Source: DATATB01 sp036268995 (GTDB lineage: Bacteria; Planctomycetota; Planctomycetia; Pirellulales; PNKZ01). From it: a DNA stretch of 64,000 nucleotides. Shown in pieces: positions 44,301 to 51,851 of this stretch (positions are counted from its first letter, which is position 1; every line of letters starts with the position of its first letter). Position numbers and translations under genes: made by a program. The stretch covers positions 9,132 to 73,131 of the forward strand of contig DATATB010000117.1 in assembly GCA_036268995.1 (NCBI GenBank), read 5' to 3'. The notes beneath the pieces are model-generated. The model had not been told where the DNA came from and did no database searches. It worked only from the letters and a program-made list of their open reading frames with translations.

Positions 44301-45440
44301 GAGCGATCCGTTGATCGTCCCGCCGTAGAGCCCGATTTGCAGATTTCGCAGTGCCACATTGCTGCCGTCGGTCGCCAGATCGCCTTGCAGCCGGTCGATG
44401 TTCATGGGCCCCAGGGCGAGTTCGCTGGCTTGAATCCTGCCGGCAGCCGTGCGCAGTTGCATCGGGGCCAACGTGCCGGAAGCCTGCGCCGAGAGTCGGG
44501 CCTGCCCCTGGGGCGTCCAGGGGAGCGTGACGAATTTTGCCAGCCACGGCTGCCAGGTTTGCAGGCGCGGAAGCGAGAGCACAAGCGACGTTTGAAATGT
44601 GTACGGCGCGACGGCTTGAACCTGCCCGGTGCCGTCCAGCAACGCATCGCCCGAGTTGGCGTGCAGTCGGGTGAAGTCGAGCCGACCGTCATGAAGTTGG
44701 AATTGTGCCTCGGCTTCCAGCGGCGGAGCGCCGGGAATCTCCAGCCGCGACACGGCTGCTTGCCCCTCGATGCGCCAGGCGGTCGGCGTTTTCAGATCGG
44801 TGACTGGAGCGGTGGCCGAAACGTTGCCGTGGATTTGGCCCGTCGCGCCTTGGAGACTCGGCATCGCGACCACCAGCCGATCGACGAGCAAGTCCTGCAC
44901 GCGCAGATTCAGACGCAGGTCGCCTCGCGGGATCAACTGCATCTGACCGCTGCCGGCAATCTGCCCGGAAGGTGCTGCTTGATCGCCCTGCGACGCCAGC
45001 TCAAAACGGAAATCGGCCAACTCGAGCACGCCGTCGCCATAGCTAATCCGCGCATGCACGGCGCGCAGGTCCTGGCCCGCAATTAGCAGGCGGTCGGAGT
45101 CGATGGTGGCGCTGACGCGATAATCGCTGCCGCGAAATAGCTCCCGTATCGGCACGGTCACGTCGACGCGTGTCGTCGCCTTGCCGGAGATCTCGATCGG
45201 CACTTTCAGCCCGAAGCGCTCCAAGCGTCGCAAGAGCTTCGCGATGTCGGTATTGCGAAACGAGAAGTGCGTATGAAATTGCCGGCGTTTAGCAGGAGCC
45301 GGGGCCGGAAGCATTTGTGCATTGCCCACCGGAGCCGGCAGCGTGGCGTCCGGAGCGGCGGGGTTTTGAGCGGCTGCCGGTCCCGCGCAGCACAGCAGCA
45401 GTGCGCCGGCCAAGAGCCGGCAGGATCGCAACATCGACAT
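41382..45440 (-). CDS. Very long secreted AsmA/TamB-like protein
   Basis: A 1352-residue protein. A signal peptide (MSMLRSCRLLAGALLLCCAG-type, cut near AAA-Q) is followed by about 1250 residues of repetitive beta-strand sequence. Recurrent patterns are 'G.....G.I' and phrases such as SGTLAPMQLRTAAGRI, GTLEPLTVTGKASVAATQV and LDDLSGTVHARFS. This layout and the C-terminal block (ADGTITRTLRLNLNVTART ... LVVGGTLGHPSVSVQAAPLL) resemble the AsmA/TamB/YhdP superfamily, which forms a long lipid-conducting groove across the periplasm. I chose ATG 45440 because GGAAC lies 8 bases upstream and the signal peptide then starts cleanly. The putative Wza-like gene is 105 bp upstream on the same strand. Confidence 0.75.
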   Translation of the reverse strand: MSMLRSCRLLAGALLLCCAGPAAAQNPAAPDATLPAPVGNAQMLPAPAPAKRRQFHTHFSFRNTDIAKLLRRLERFGLKVPIEISGKATTRVDVTVPIRELFRGSDYRVSATIDSDRLLIAGQDLRAVHARISYGDGVLELADFRFELASQGDQAAPSGQIAGSGQMQLIPRGDLRLNLRVQDLLVDRLVVAMPSLQGATGQIHGNVSATAPVTDLKTPTAWRIEGQAAVSRLEIPGAPPLEAEAQFQLHDGRLDFTRLHANSGDALLDGTGQVQAVAPYTFQTSLVLSLPRLQTWQPWLAKFVTLPWTPQGQARLSAQASGTLAPMQLRTAAGRIQASELALGPMNIDRLQGDLATDGSNVALRNLQIGLYGGTINGSLGLPLASTGQLAMDFAWSGIQIGKIAAAVALPVPISGVAAGRVSAQVPLARLRDVPAWSVSGSIALSAVQVYAWTSNQTAAAFQLAAGRLVVSNLAGDLDGGRTTGSLSLELAAPYRSTVNLELVNGDLSRFNSLPGRLHPPLNVAGRFSVRTSLEGTLQPLEVRAAGGFLAQGARLGPIAVDRVSFVYRGSQEALRVEDFQALLFGGQAAGSATLSLSPATGSGDAALRWQGLNLAALTPLAPQLSVGVRGRTTGSVQLRVPAGRLTQWSDWTAEGHAQIAGLGLGTYDLGQFAADFGLREQKLEAARIELTGPMGAMQISAQVGLSAPMDYTAHLQITKANLAVLAALAQPARPGQPGNTIAGQLAGLVDVQGTLEPLTVTGKASVAATQVVADRLKIERATLAARFDRRRVELTTAEADLYEGRASASGTINLDDASRLQAKVQGVNLARLASSLGYAPGHLAAVADGHLNLEIARGQLPHPNAWQAHAEVKMPEIKAGKAYLGTLSAKADYRQGDLSYQASGELLGGDVSAQGELKTATGKQPFSLGTGKWQLAGAQLDQLATLADKPSLLPLSGTFSVAADVHAPREGESIIGSGRWQLADVHWNDQVILSRLGGGIRITPKRVDFVNAQGNLAGGTLLLASSIDLAQPRASAFSFELIDGQLSRLSALAGRRIATQGTLDLAVRGNLARPWQIYGTAVVNDAALAGVRLSDARFSLAAEIDPLTMTGQAEVSQAAATLAGGRATGKLKADFRGQLSIQASASFASVDLRTISSQLSSVGKMVAGKVSGSVTASGQNVRSLDDLSGTVHARFSRTQAMSLPLLSSVTPFLSGGASSATVFDDGRFVGTFSKGVLRVKKFTLVSDSLQLYADGTITRTLRLNLNVTARTNQEGTSGLLSTALAIAIPLAGPTPVGLLLEANRLLANQTINLVVGGTLGHPSVSVQAAPLLAEEAVRFFLLQVPGGAAVP

Positions 45441-45545
45441 GAGCACCGTTCCGCAATCGCACACGAGATCGCCCGCTCAATTGTACTTTGCGGGCGAGGG
45501 CAACAATCGAGCCGCGTGCTTGAATTTTGCGGAATTTCGTCGCGA

Positions 45546-46454
45546 TTATTGCTGGATTAGCGGAGCGTGCAGCTCTTCGGCCGGATGCGAGATGACGGTG
45601 CCCTGCTCGCTGACGATCGTCGACGGAGTGCTGGGCGTGACCGTCGGCAGGTAGGGAGCCTCGGTCGGATCAAGGCAAGGGCATTGCACGCCGCAGCACA
45701 TGGGACAGCTCTTCTTATGCAGCGGCAGCAGTTGTTCGCACAGCGAACGCGTGGCGACGTACACGCGGTCGCCGGGCATGATCTGGTAGTTGGTCGAAGT
45801 GTCGCCCAACTGCACGATTTGGCGGTAGCAGATCGGCAGCACCATGCGGCAACTGCCTGGCGGCGTCGGCCGAGTCAGGATGATGTCGCACTGGGCGGCT
45901 TTGTCCGACAATCCGCCGGCGGCCAGAATGGCATCGAGCACCGTTTCGCGGCCGATGAGCGGGAACGAGCCGGGCGAATTGACTTCGCCCAGCACGTAGT
46001 ACATGGCGCTGGTGGGATTGACCAAACGCACGTTGATCGGCGCCGGCTGTTTGTCGACCGCTTGGATGGCCGCCGCGACGGCCGCTTCGATTTCTTCGAT
46101 GCTCTTGCCGGCCACGACCAGCCGGCCGTATTTGTTCAGGTCGATCGTGCCGTCGGCCAGCACCGTTTGATCCGTCGGAAAGCGCAAAGGCGATTCCAAG
46201 CTGGCCGGCTCGATCACGATCGAGTCGCCGCACTGCACCACAAACGTGCTCAGCACGGTCTTTTCCAGTTCACGCGGCAGCGGAGCCATTCGCGGCGGCG
46301 CGCGGCGCACTTGCTCGGTGGCCGAGAGCAGAAAGTCACCCGCTGGAAACAGCGTCAGGCTGCTACAACCGCTGGAGCATCCAAGCAGCAATGCCAGCAG
46401 CAAGCAGGAGCCAGACAACGATCGGCGAGCAAGGGCTTGATACATACGATCCAT
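45546..46454 (-). CDS. Polysaccharide export lipoprotein (Wza-like, Poly_export/SLBB)
   Basis: A 302-residue exported protein. After the start at ATG 46454 (MDRMYQALARRS) come a hydrophobic segment and the lipobox-like LLLALLLGC, so it is likely a lipoprotein. The Poly_export domain (about 70-160) has FVVQCGDSIVIEPAS, VLADGTIDLNKYGRLVVAGKS and IEEIEAAVAAAIQ. An SLBB domain follows with YYVLGEVNSPGSFPLIGRETVLDAILAAGGLS and ends in YQIMPGDRVYVATRSL. A Cys-rich C-terminal tail (KKSCPMCCGVQCPCLDP) is odd for this family and might bind metal. A role in capsule or exopolysaccharide export is inferred; no glycosyltransferase is nearby. Confidence 0.85.
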   Translation of the reverse strand: MDRMYQALARRSLSGSCLLLALLLGCSSGCSSLTLFPAGDFLLSATEQVRRAPPRMAPLPRELEKTVLSTFVVQCGDSIVIEPASLESPLRFPTDQTVLADGTIDLNKYGRLVVAGKSIEEIEAAVAAAIQAVDKQPAPINVRLVNPTSAMYYVLGEVNSPGSFPLIGRETVLDAILAAGGLSDKAAQCDIILTRPTPPGSCRMVLPICYRQIVQLGDTSTNYQIMPGDRVYVATRSLCEQLLPLHKKSCPMCCGVQCPCLDPTEAPYLPTVTPSTPSTIVSEQGTVISHPAEELHAPLIQQ

Positions 46455-46610
46455 CGTCCGTGAAGCCAGCCCCGAAAAATCTAGGTTTCCAGAGTGCCCC
46501 TGAAACTGAGGCACTCTGGTGGAGCGATCTATCGGCCGATCGCCTCCAGGAACTTGAACGTTTCAATTGGATCTTTCTTCCCGGCGTGCTGGCGCTGCTG
46601 GCGCGGAACA

Positions 46611-47957
46611 CTACTTGGAAGCGTCGGGAGGCTCGTCCTTGGCATCGCGGAATTCGGCGATCTTCTCAGGGTCAACGACGACTTCGAGCGTCAGCCCCTC
46701 GTAGTTCACGCTGCCCACTTTTCCAAAATCGATGGCCGAAAGCAGGGCCTGAAAATCGTTCACCGGCGCAAACAGTACGTGGGCTCTGCCTTGCCATTTG
46801 CCCACGTAGCATAGCGGGTGGCGGATGCTTGAATCGGCGACGGCGAGTTCGGCGTACCTTTCCAATTTCGTCGCTAGTCCACGGCTCGAGGCGCTGCCGA
46901 CATGTGTCATGCGCATCACCAGCACGCGGTATTCGCCAAACTGCTGGCAGGCGCTTTCGGCCACTTCCTCGAATTGGTCGATTCCCGATCCTAAGATCGT
47001 CGTGCCCCAACCGAGGCCCATCCGATATGCCGGATTGAATGCGAGCGGGGGCTGTTTTTGTTGCCCCGGCTGCATCCGACTGGCCCAATAGCCGTAGCGG
47101 CCGAACAATCGCGGCGCCTTGACATCAGCCAGCAAGGCCAGGCTGTGGGGCATCGCGCCCCGGAGCGCGCGGTCTTGCGCGATCCGCAACAAATGTCCCC
47201 CAATGACCGCGTCGGCCTTGGTTTGCGCGGGCGACTCGCTTGTCCGTCGGTATACGGCCTTGGAGACGGATCCGAGCTGTTTATGCCGCGACTTGAACGC
47301 CTGGAGGGTCGGCACCTGGGCCTCAAGCTGACGACCGGCCGTAAGTGCACTCGATTGATCGCGGACTCGGGCGAGCGCTGTAGCGATGCTGAGTTTGAAG
47401 TCCAACGCGTCGGCGCCAAGGCTTTCCACGGTGTCGTGAAAAACGAGGGGCGCATACCACGGTACCTCATCTGGGCCGGCTTCAACGCGTGATGCAAGCA
47501 GTTTGCTTTCGGCGGCCGACGCCTCTGCCACCCGAGCTAGCGCCGCGCTAATTGCGGGTGTGCCCAAACGGTCTGGCCCAATGGCGACGGCAAGTCTCTG
47601 CGCGCGCCGGCGGACATTCGGCAAAACATCGCCAAACTTATCCGCGATGTGCTTTACATCAGCCCGCGACGGCGGCGGCAACTTCCCCGTTCGCTCGGCT
47701 AACTGAGCAAACTGCTCAGAGAGCAACATAAGCCCCGGCGCCTGCCCATCGGCATCGCCGTTGGCTTCGATCGTCGCCAGCGCACCGGCGACGCGTTCAT
47801 TCAGTCGCGCCAAGTCGGCGACCACGCTCGATAATGAGTCGTCCGTCGTCCCTCCACGCCCGCATCCCGTGAGACACAAGAGCCCTGCCAATGCCAGCCG
47901 CAGCATGCTCGCCCAAGTCAATCGACGTTTGACCAATGGCGATCCTACGGCGCTCAT
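46611..47957 (-). CDS. Putative lipoprotein of unknown function
   Basis: A 448-residue protein. A basic n-region (KRR), a hydrophobic stretch (MLRLALAGLLCL) and a lipobox-like LTGC near residue 32 suggest a lipoprotein. The mature part is mostly helical in the first 250 residues (SSVVADLARLNERVAGALATIEA; LLSEQFAQLAERTGKL) and more beta-like at the end (LTLEVVVDPEKIAEF). I recognise no domain. The start could be ATG 47957, GTG 47960 or ATG 47906; none has a strong ribosome site. It is 13 bp from the apbE stop on the same strand, so it is probably co-transcribed after apbE. Confidence 0.6.
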   Translation of the reverse strand: MSAVGSPLVKRRLTWASMLRLALAGLLCLTGCGRGGTTDDSLSSVVADLARLNERVAGALATIEANGDADGQAPGLMLLSEQFAQLAERTGKLPPPSRADVKHIADKFGDVLPNVRRRAQRLAVAIGPDRLGTPAISAALARVAEASAAESKLLASRVEAGPDEVPWYAPLVFHDTVESLGADALDFKLSIATALARVRDQSSALTAGRQLEAQVPTLQAFKSRHKQLGSVSKAVYRRTSESPAQTKADAVIGGHLLRIAQDRALRGAMPHSLALLADVKAPRLFGRYGYWASRMQPGQQKQPPLAFNPAYRMGLGWGTTILGSGIDQFEEVAESACQQFGEYRVLVMRMTHVGSASSRGLATKLERYAELAVADSSIRHPLCYVGKWQGRAHVLFAPVNDFQALLSAIDFGKVGSVNYEGLTLEVVVDPEKIAEFRDAKDEPPDASK

Positions 47958-47973
47958 CACAGTATGTTGCCAG

Positions 47974-49071
47974 CTAATCGCCGGGCTGTAAAGCCGCGGG
48001 AATCGATGCGAATCGGCTGGACGAAAAGGTGCGCAGCTTGCCGCTTTCGAGCGTGGCGATGTAAGCGGCCGCGCCGGCCGTCTGCTCGACCAGGGCGATG
48101 CCTTTGGCCGGCCCCAGCACGCAGGCCGCAGTGGCCAGGCTGTCGGCCGTGATGCAGTCGCCAGCGATCACGGTAACGCTCGAACGCATGGTGAGCCCCA
48201 AGCCGGTGTGCGGATCGACAATGTGCGAATAGCGGTGGCCGCCCAACTCGACGTATTGCCAGGCGTCGCCCGAAGTGGTCACGGCCGCATGGGCCAGCAG
48301 CAAGTAGCGCGTCGGCGGGCCGGTGCGGCTTTCCAGCGGTGCGATGCCGATCTTCCAGCCCGGCTGGTCAGGGGGAGGGTCGCCAACCAGAATATCGCCG
48401 CTGGCGTCAATCAGTGCTTGGCGGATGCCATGTTTGGCCAGCACCTTCATGGCTTCGTCGCATGCGTAGCCGGCGGCAATGCCGCCGAGGTCCAGCCGCA
48501 TGCCCGGGCGAGTAAGCTGAGCCGTGTGGCCGGCCGGGTCGAGCTGCAGGAATTGATAACCCACCGATTGGGCGGCCGCTTGCAGTCGCTCGCGCGGCGG
48601 AAACTGCTTTTCGCGGCGGGCGCGACGCCAGAGCTTGACATAAGGGCCTACCGTTATGTCAAAAGCTCCGCCGCTGCGGGCCGAAAGCTCTTGCGCCGAT
48701 CGGAGCACGGCCCACAGGTCCTGGCTCACCGGCACCTTACGGCCGCTCCCCGCCGTGTCGCTGAGCTGCGATAGTTCACTGTCGGGATCGTAATCGCTCA
48801 TGGTCCGGTTCAACTGGCGAAACCGGGCCCAAACCGCCTCAGCCGCAAGGTTTGCGGACCGCTCGTCGGCTGAATACAATACCAACTCCACCGGGGCGCC
48901 CATCTGGTTCTGCCGAAAGCTGAACCGATGGAGCGTTTGGGCCTCGGACGGGTCTGCCGCCAGCGTGGCGCGCAGGACCGTCAGCAGAACGGCGCTGCCG
49001 AGCAAGACAGCGCTGCCCGGCACGGTGGTGCGTCCCGCCTTCCATAGCCGCCAAGCCGCAGTCGGCCGCAT
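47974..49071 (-). CDS. apbE: FAD:protein FMN transferase ApbE
   Basis: A 365-residue ApbE (flavin transferase), which attaches FMN to Ser/Thr of target proteins outside the membrane. A signal peptide or anchor (about 15-37, TVPGSAVLLGSAVLLTVLRA) follows the start I chose at ATG 49071 (MRPTAAWRLWK). Conserved blocks: MGAPVELVLYSAD, FRQLNRTMSDYDPDSELSQL, RSGGAFDITVGPYVKLW, LDLGGIAAGYACDEAM and QALIDASGDILV. HRYSHIVDPHTGL and the metal-binding VIAGDCITADSLATAACVLG follow. No Rnf, Nqr or flavin-bearing target gene is adjacent; the next downstream gene is the unknown lipoprotein. ATG 49128 is an alternative start. Confidence 0.93.
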   Translation of the reverse strand: MRPTAAWRLWKAGRTTVPGSAVLLGSAVLLTVLRATLAADPSEAQTLHRFSFRQNQMGAPVELVLYSADERSANLAAEAVWARFRQLNRTMSDYDPDSELSQLSDTAGSGRKVPVSQDLWAVLRSAQELSARSGGAFDITVGPYVKLWRRARREKQFPPRERLQAAAQSVGYQFLQLDPAGHTAQLTRPGMRLDLGGIAAGYACDEAMKVLAKHGIRQALIDASGDILVGDPPPDQPGWKIGIAPLESRTGPPTRYLLLAHAAVTTSGDAWQYVELGGHRYSHIVDPHTGLGLTMRSSVTVIAGDCITADSLATAACVLGPAKGIALVEQTAGAAAYIATLESGKLRTFSSSRFASIPAALQPGD

Positions 49072-49168
49072 GCGGCGCCTGCCCGTACCCGTTCGATCGT
49101 TCGCCAAAGGCCTGTTGACGAGAAGCATTTGTCCGGCAACCGTGAAATCCCGTGGATGTGAGCCGCCC

Positions 49169-50236
49169 ATGTGTAACCTAATTGTGCGAGAGTCCAAGTG
49201 CCACTGCTGGCTGGGCCTGCTGGCCGCCGCTTTGGCCATTTTGGTTTGGTCGCCGACGGCCCGCGCGGCCGACACGGCTGCCGGCGTAGCCCATGCGTCG
49301 GCCGCCAACCAAGAGGAGATGAAGCCCTACACGGACGTGATTGGCGGCACGACCGTTAAGTTCGACGTGCTGCCGATTCGCGGCGGCAAGTTTCTGATGG
49401 GCAGCCCCAAAAGCGAGGCAGGCCACCAGGACGACGAGAGCCCGCAGCATGAAGTCGAGGTCGCGCCGTTCTGGATGGGCAAGTACGAAGTGACGTGGGA
49501 CGAGTACGAAGTCTTCATGTTCAACCTGGACATCGCGCGGCGCGCTGCCACGGGCCAGCAGGCGTCGGAACTGGACAAAACGGCCGACGCCCTCACGCGC
49601 CCCACCAAGCCGTACACGGACATGACCTTCGGCATGGGCAAGGAAGGCTATCCAGCGATTTGCATGACGCAGTATGCCGCGAAGAAATACTGCGAGTGGA
49701 TCAGCGCCAAGACCGGCCGCTTCTATCGCCTGCCGACCGAGGCCGAATGGGAATACGCCTGTCGGGCCGGCACCAAGACGGCCTACAGCTTCGGCGACGA
49801 TGCTTCGAAGCTGGGCGACTACGCCTGGTATTACGACAATAGCAACGAGACGAGCCACCCGGTGGGCAAGAAAAAGCCCAATCCCTGGGGCCTGTACGAC
49901 ATGCACGGCAACGTCAGCGAGTGGTGCGCCGATCAGTACGTGGCGGACTTTTACGAGAAGCAGGCCGGCAAGCTGGCGAAGGATCCATTCGCAGTCCCCA
50001 AGCTGGTCGAACCGTGCGTCGTGCGCGGCGGCTCGTGGGACGACGATCCCGAGCGGCTGCGCAGCGCGGCGCGGCGCGGCTCGGAGCAAGAATGGAAGCA
50101 GCAAGATCCTCAAATTCCGCAAAGCATCTGGTACTATACGGACGCCTTGTTCGCCGGTTTTCGCGTGGTCCGGCCCTTGAGCGAGCCGCCGGCAGCGCAG
50201 AAAAAGCTTTATGGCGCGGAAGACACGCCGCACTGA
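49169..50236 (+). CDS. FGE/SUMF1-fold secreted protein, likely non-catalytic
   Basis: A 355-residue protein of the formylglycine-generating enzyme (SUMF1) family, exported by a signal peptide (about 1-33, WLGLLAAALAILVWSPTARA). Family motifs: GGKFLMGSPKSEAGHQDDES, PFWMGKYEVTWDEYEVF, KYCEWISAKTGRFYRLPTEAEWEYACRAGT, NPWGLYDMHGNVSEWCADQY, VVRGGSWDDDPERLRSAAR and FAGFRVVR. The two C-terminal catalytic cysteines of true FGE are absent: the place of CHRSYC is taken by DDDPERL. So it is more likely one of the many SUMF1-fold proteins with another role. The Gfo/Idh/MocA gene follows after 54 bp. GGATG lies 11 bases before ATG 49169. Confidence 0.87.
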   Translation: MCNLIVRESKCHCWLGLLAAALAILVWSPTARAADTAAGVAHASAANQEEMKPYTDVIGGTTVKFDVLPIRGGKFLMGSPKSEAGHQDDESPQHEVEVAPFWMGKYEVTWDEYEVFMFNLDIARRAATGQQASELDKTADALTRPTKPYTDMTFGMGKEGYPAICMTQYAAKKYCEWISAKTGRFYRLPTEAEWEYACRAGTKTAYSFGDDASKLGDYAWYYDNSNETSHPVGKKKPNPWGLYDMHGNVSEWCADQYVADFYEKQAGKLAKDPFAVPKLVEPCVVRGGSWDDDPERLRSAARRGSEQEWKQQDPQIPQSIWYYTDALFAGFRVVRPLSEPPAAQKKLYGAEDTPH

Positions 50237-50290
50237 TTCCCCCCAAGACGCTCTCGCCTTTTTCGCCTTCTTCCTTTGGAGAAATGAACC

Positions 50291-51667
50291 ATGAGTGAAG
50301 CCCAAACACCGGTTTCGCCGCCGTTGGCCTCGCGGCGCGATTTTCTCGGCACTTCGGCCGCGGTGGCCGTCGGCGCCGGATTGGCCGGCAGCCTGTCGCT
50401 AGGCCGTGCGGCCCATGCCGCCGGCGACGACACGATCAAGATCGGCCTGATCGGCTGCGGCGGCCGCGGCACGGGCGCGGTCCGCGATGCGCTGGAAACC
50501 GGCGAGCGGCTCAAAGTGGTGGCGATGGGCGATGCTTTCGAGGACCGCCTTGCCAGTTCACTGAAGAACTTGGAGAACTTGCGAAAAGACGAAAAATACA
50601 AGGACAGTATCGACGTGCCCAAGGAACGGCAGTTCGTCGGCTTCGATGCCTATAAGCAGGTGCTCGAGGCCGGTGTCGATCTGGTGATCCTGGCCACTCC
50701 GCCGGGCTTCCGCCCGATTCATTTCCAGGCGGCCATCGAGGCCGGCAAGCACGTATTCATGGAGAAGCCCGTCGCCACCGACGCGGCCGGCGTGCGGCAG
50801 GTGTTGGCGGCGGCCAAGGTGGCCAAGGAAAAGAATCTGGGCGTCGGCGTCGGTTTGCAGCGCCGCCACCAGGCTCATTACATCGATGCCATGCAGCGCC
50901 TGCACGACGGCGTGATCGGCGACGTGCTCTACAGCCGCGTGTACTGGAACGGCACTCCCCCCTGGGTCCGCCCGCGGGTCGACCTGGAGAAGCAGTACAA
51001 GCGCAAGCTGACCGAAATGGAATACCAGATGCGCAACTGGTACTACTTCACCTGGCTGTGCGGCGACAACATCTGCGAGCAACACATCCACAACCTGGAC
51101 GTGGGCAACTGGTTCAAAGGCGCGTACCCTGTCATGGCCAGCGCCCTGGGCGGCGCCCAGGTGATGAAGGGCGCGGACTACGGCGAAAAGTTCGACCATC
51201 ATGCGGTCGAGTACGTCTTCGCCGACGGCACGCGGATGTTCAGCCAGTGCCGCCAGATTCCCGGCTGTTGGAACTCGGTGACTGAACATTTCCACGGCAC
51301 CAAGGGCACGGCCAAACTGGATGGCAACGGCGGCGAAATCGTGATCGCCGGCGGCGAGACGATCCAGCTCGGCAACAGCGGACGTGGCCGCGGCCGCAAG
51401 CGCGATCCGATGGCCAACCCCTACCGCGTCGAGCACGCCGACCTGCTGAAGAGCATCCGCAGTGGCAGCCCGGAAAACGAGGCCGAGCGCGGGGCACTGT
51501 CGAGCATGACGGCCATCTTGGGCCGCATGGCGAGCTTCTCGGGCAAGGAAGTCGCTTGGGACAAGGCGCTCAACTCGCAGTTGAACCTTGTGCCCACCGA
51601 GTTCGGCTGGGATGTTTCTCCCCCGGTGCCGTCGATGGCCATGCCGGGTCAGACGCAAGTGGTCTAG
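50291..51667 (+). CDS. Gfo/Idh/MocA-family oxidoreductase with Tat signal
   Basis: A 458-residue NAD(P)-dependent oxidoreductase of the Gfo/Idh/MocA family. A twin-arginine leader (SRRDFLGTSAAVAVG, about 13-27) sends it out folded. The Rossmann motif is IKIGLIGCGGRGTGAV (about 51-66), and the typical EKPVATD (about 157-163) carries the catalytic Lys. Members act on sugars or inositols. GGAG at 50278-50281 lies 9 bases before ATG 50291. It is probably co-transcribed with the SUMF1-like gene and ends at a strong terminator. Confidence 0.9.
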   Translation: MSEAQTPVSPPLASRRDFLGTSAAVAVGAGLAGSLSLGRAAHAAGDDTIKIGLIGCGGRGTGAVRDALETGERLKVVAMGDAFEDRLASSLKNLENLRKDEKYKDSIDVPKERQFVGFDAYKQVLEAGVDLVILATPPGFRPIHFQAAIEAGKHVFMEKPVATDAAGVRQVLAAAKVAKEKNLGVGVGLQRRHQAHYIDAMQRLHDGVIGDVLYSRVYWNGTPPWVRPRVDLEKQYKRKLTEMEYQMRNWYYFTWLCGDNICEQHIHNLDVGNWFKGAYPVMASALGGAQVMKGADYGEKFDHHAVEYVFADGTRMFSQCRQIPGCWNSVTEHFHGTKGTAKLDGNGGEIVIAGGETIQLGNSGRGRGRKRDPMANPYRVEHADLLKSIRSGSPENEAERGALSSMTAILGRMASFSGKEVAWDKALNSQLNLVPTEFGWDVSPPVPSMAMPGQTQVV

Positions 51668-51690
51668 CCAATCGCCGCCAGCGGTTGACG

Positions 51691-51750
51691 CTGAAAAAAA
51701 TCAAACCGGCCGCCGGAGCCAAACTCCGGCGGCCGGATGTTTTTTTTCAG
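51691..51750. terminator. Strong Rho-independent terminator, near-perfect and bidirectional in design
   Basis: A 13-bp perfect stem, CCGGCCGCCGGAG (51706-51718) and CTCCGGCGGCCGG (51724-51736), has a CCAAA loop and a T8 run (51740-51747). On the outer left the sequence CTGAAAAAAA mirrors TTTTTTTCAG on the right, so a T run follows the stem in both directions. It begins 24 bp after the MocA stop. It is the clearest terminator in the window. Confidence 0.93.
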
Positions 51751-51851
51751 TGTAGCGATCCCACCGCCCAAGCGAGACGACTGGTAGTGATCCGTGCTAA
51801 GATCGCTGGCCGGAGGCGCGCGTTCCCATCCATAATCCCGCCAGGTGACGC

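Noticed and set aside
42831..45086. Plus-strand open frame of 751 codons
   Set aside because: Antisense to the AsmA/TamB-like gene; low-complexity Arg/Gln-rich translation.
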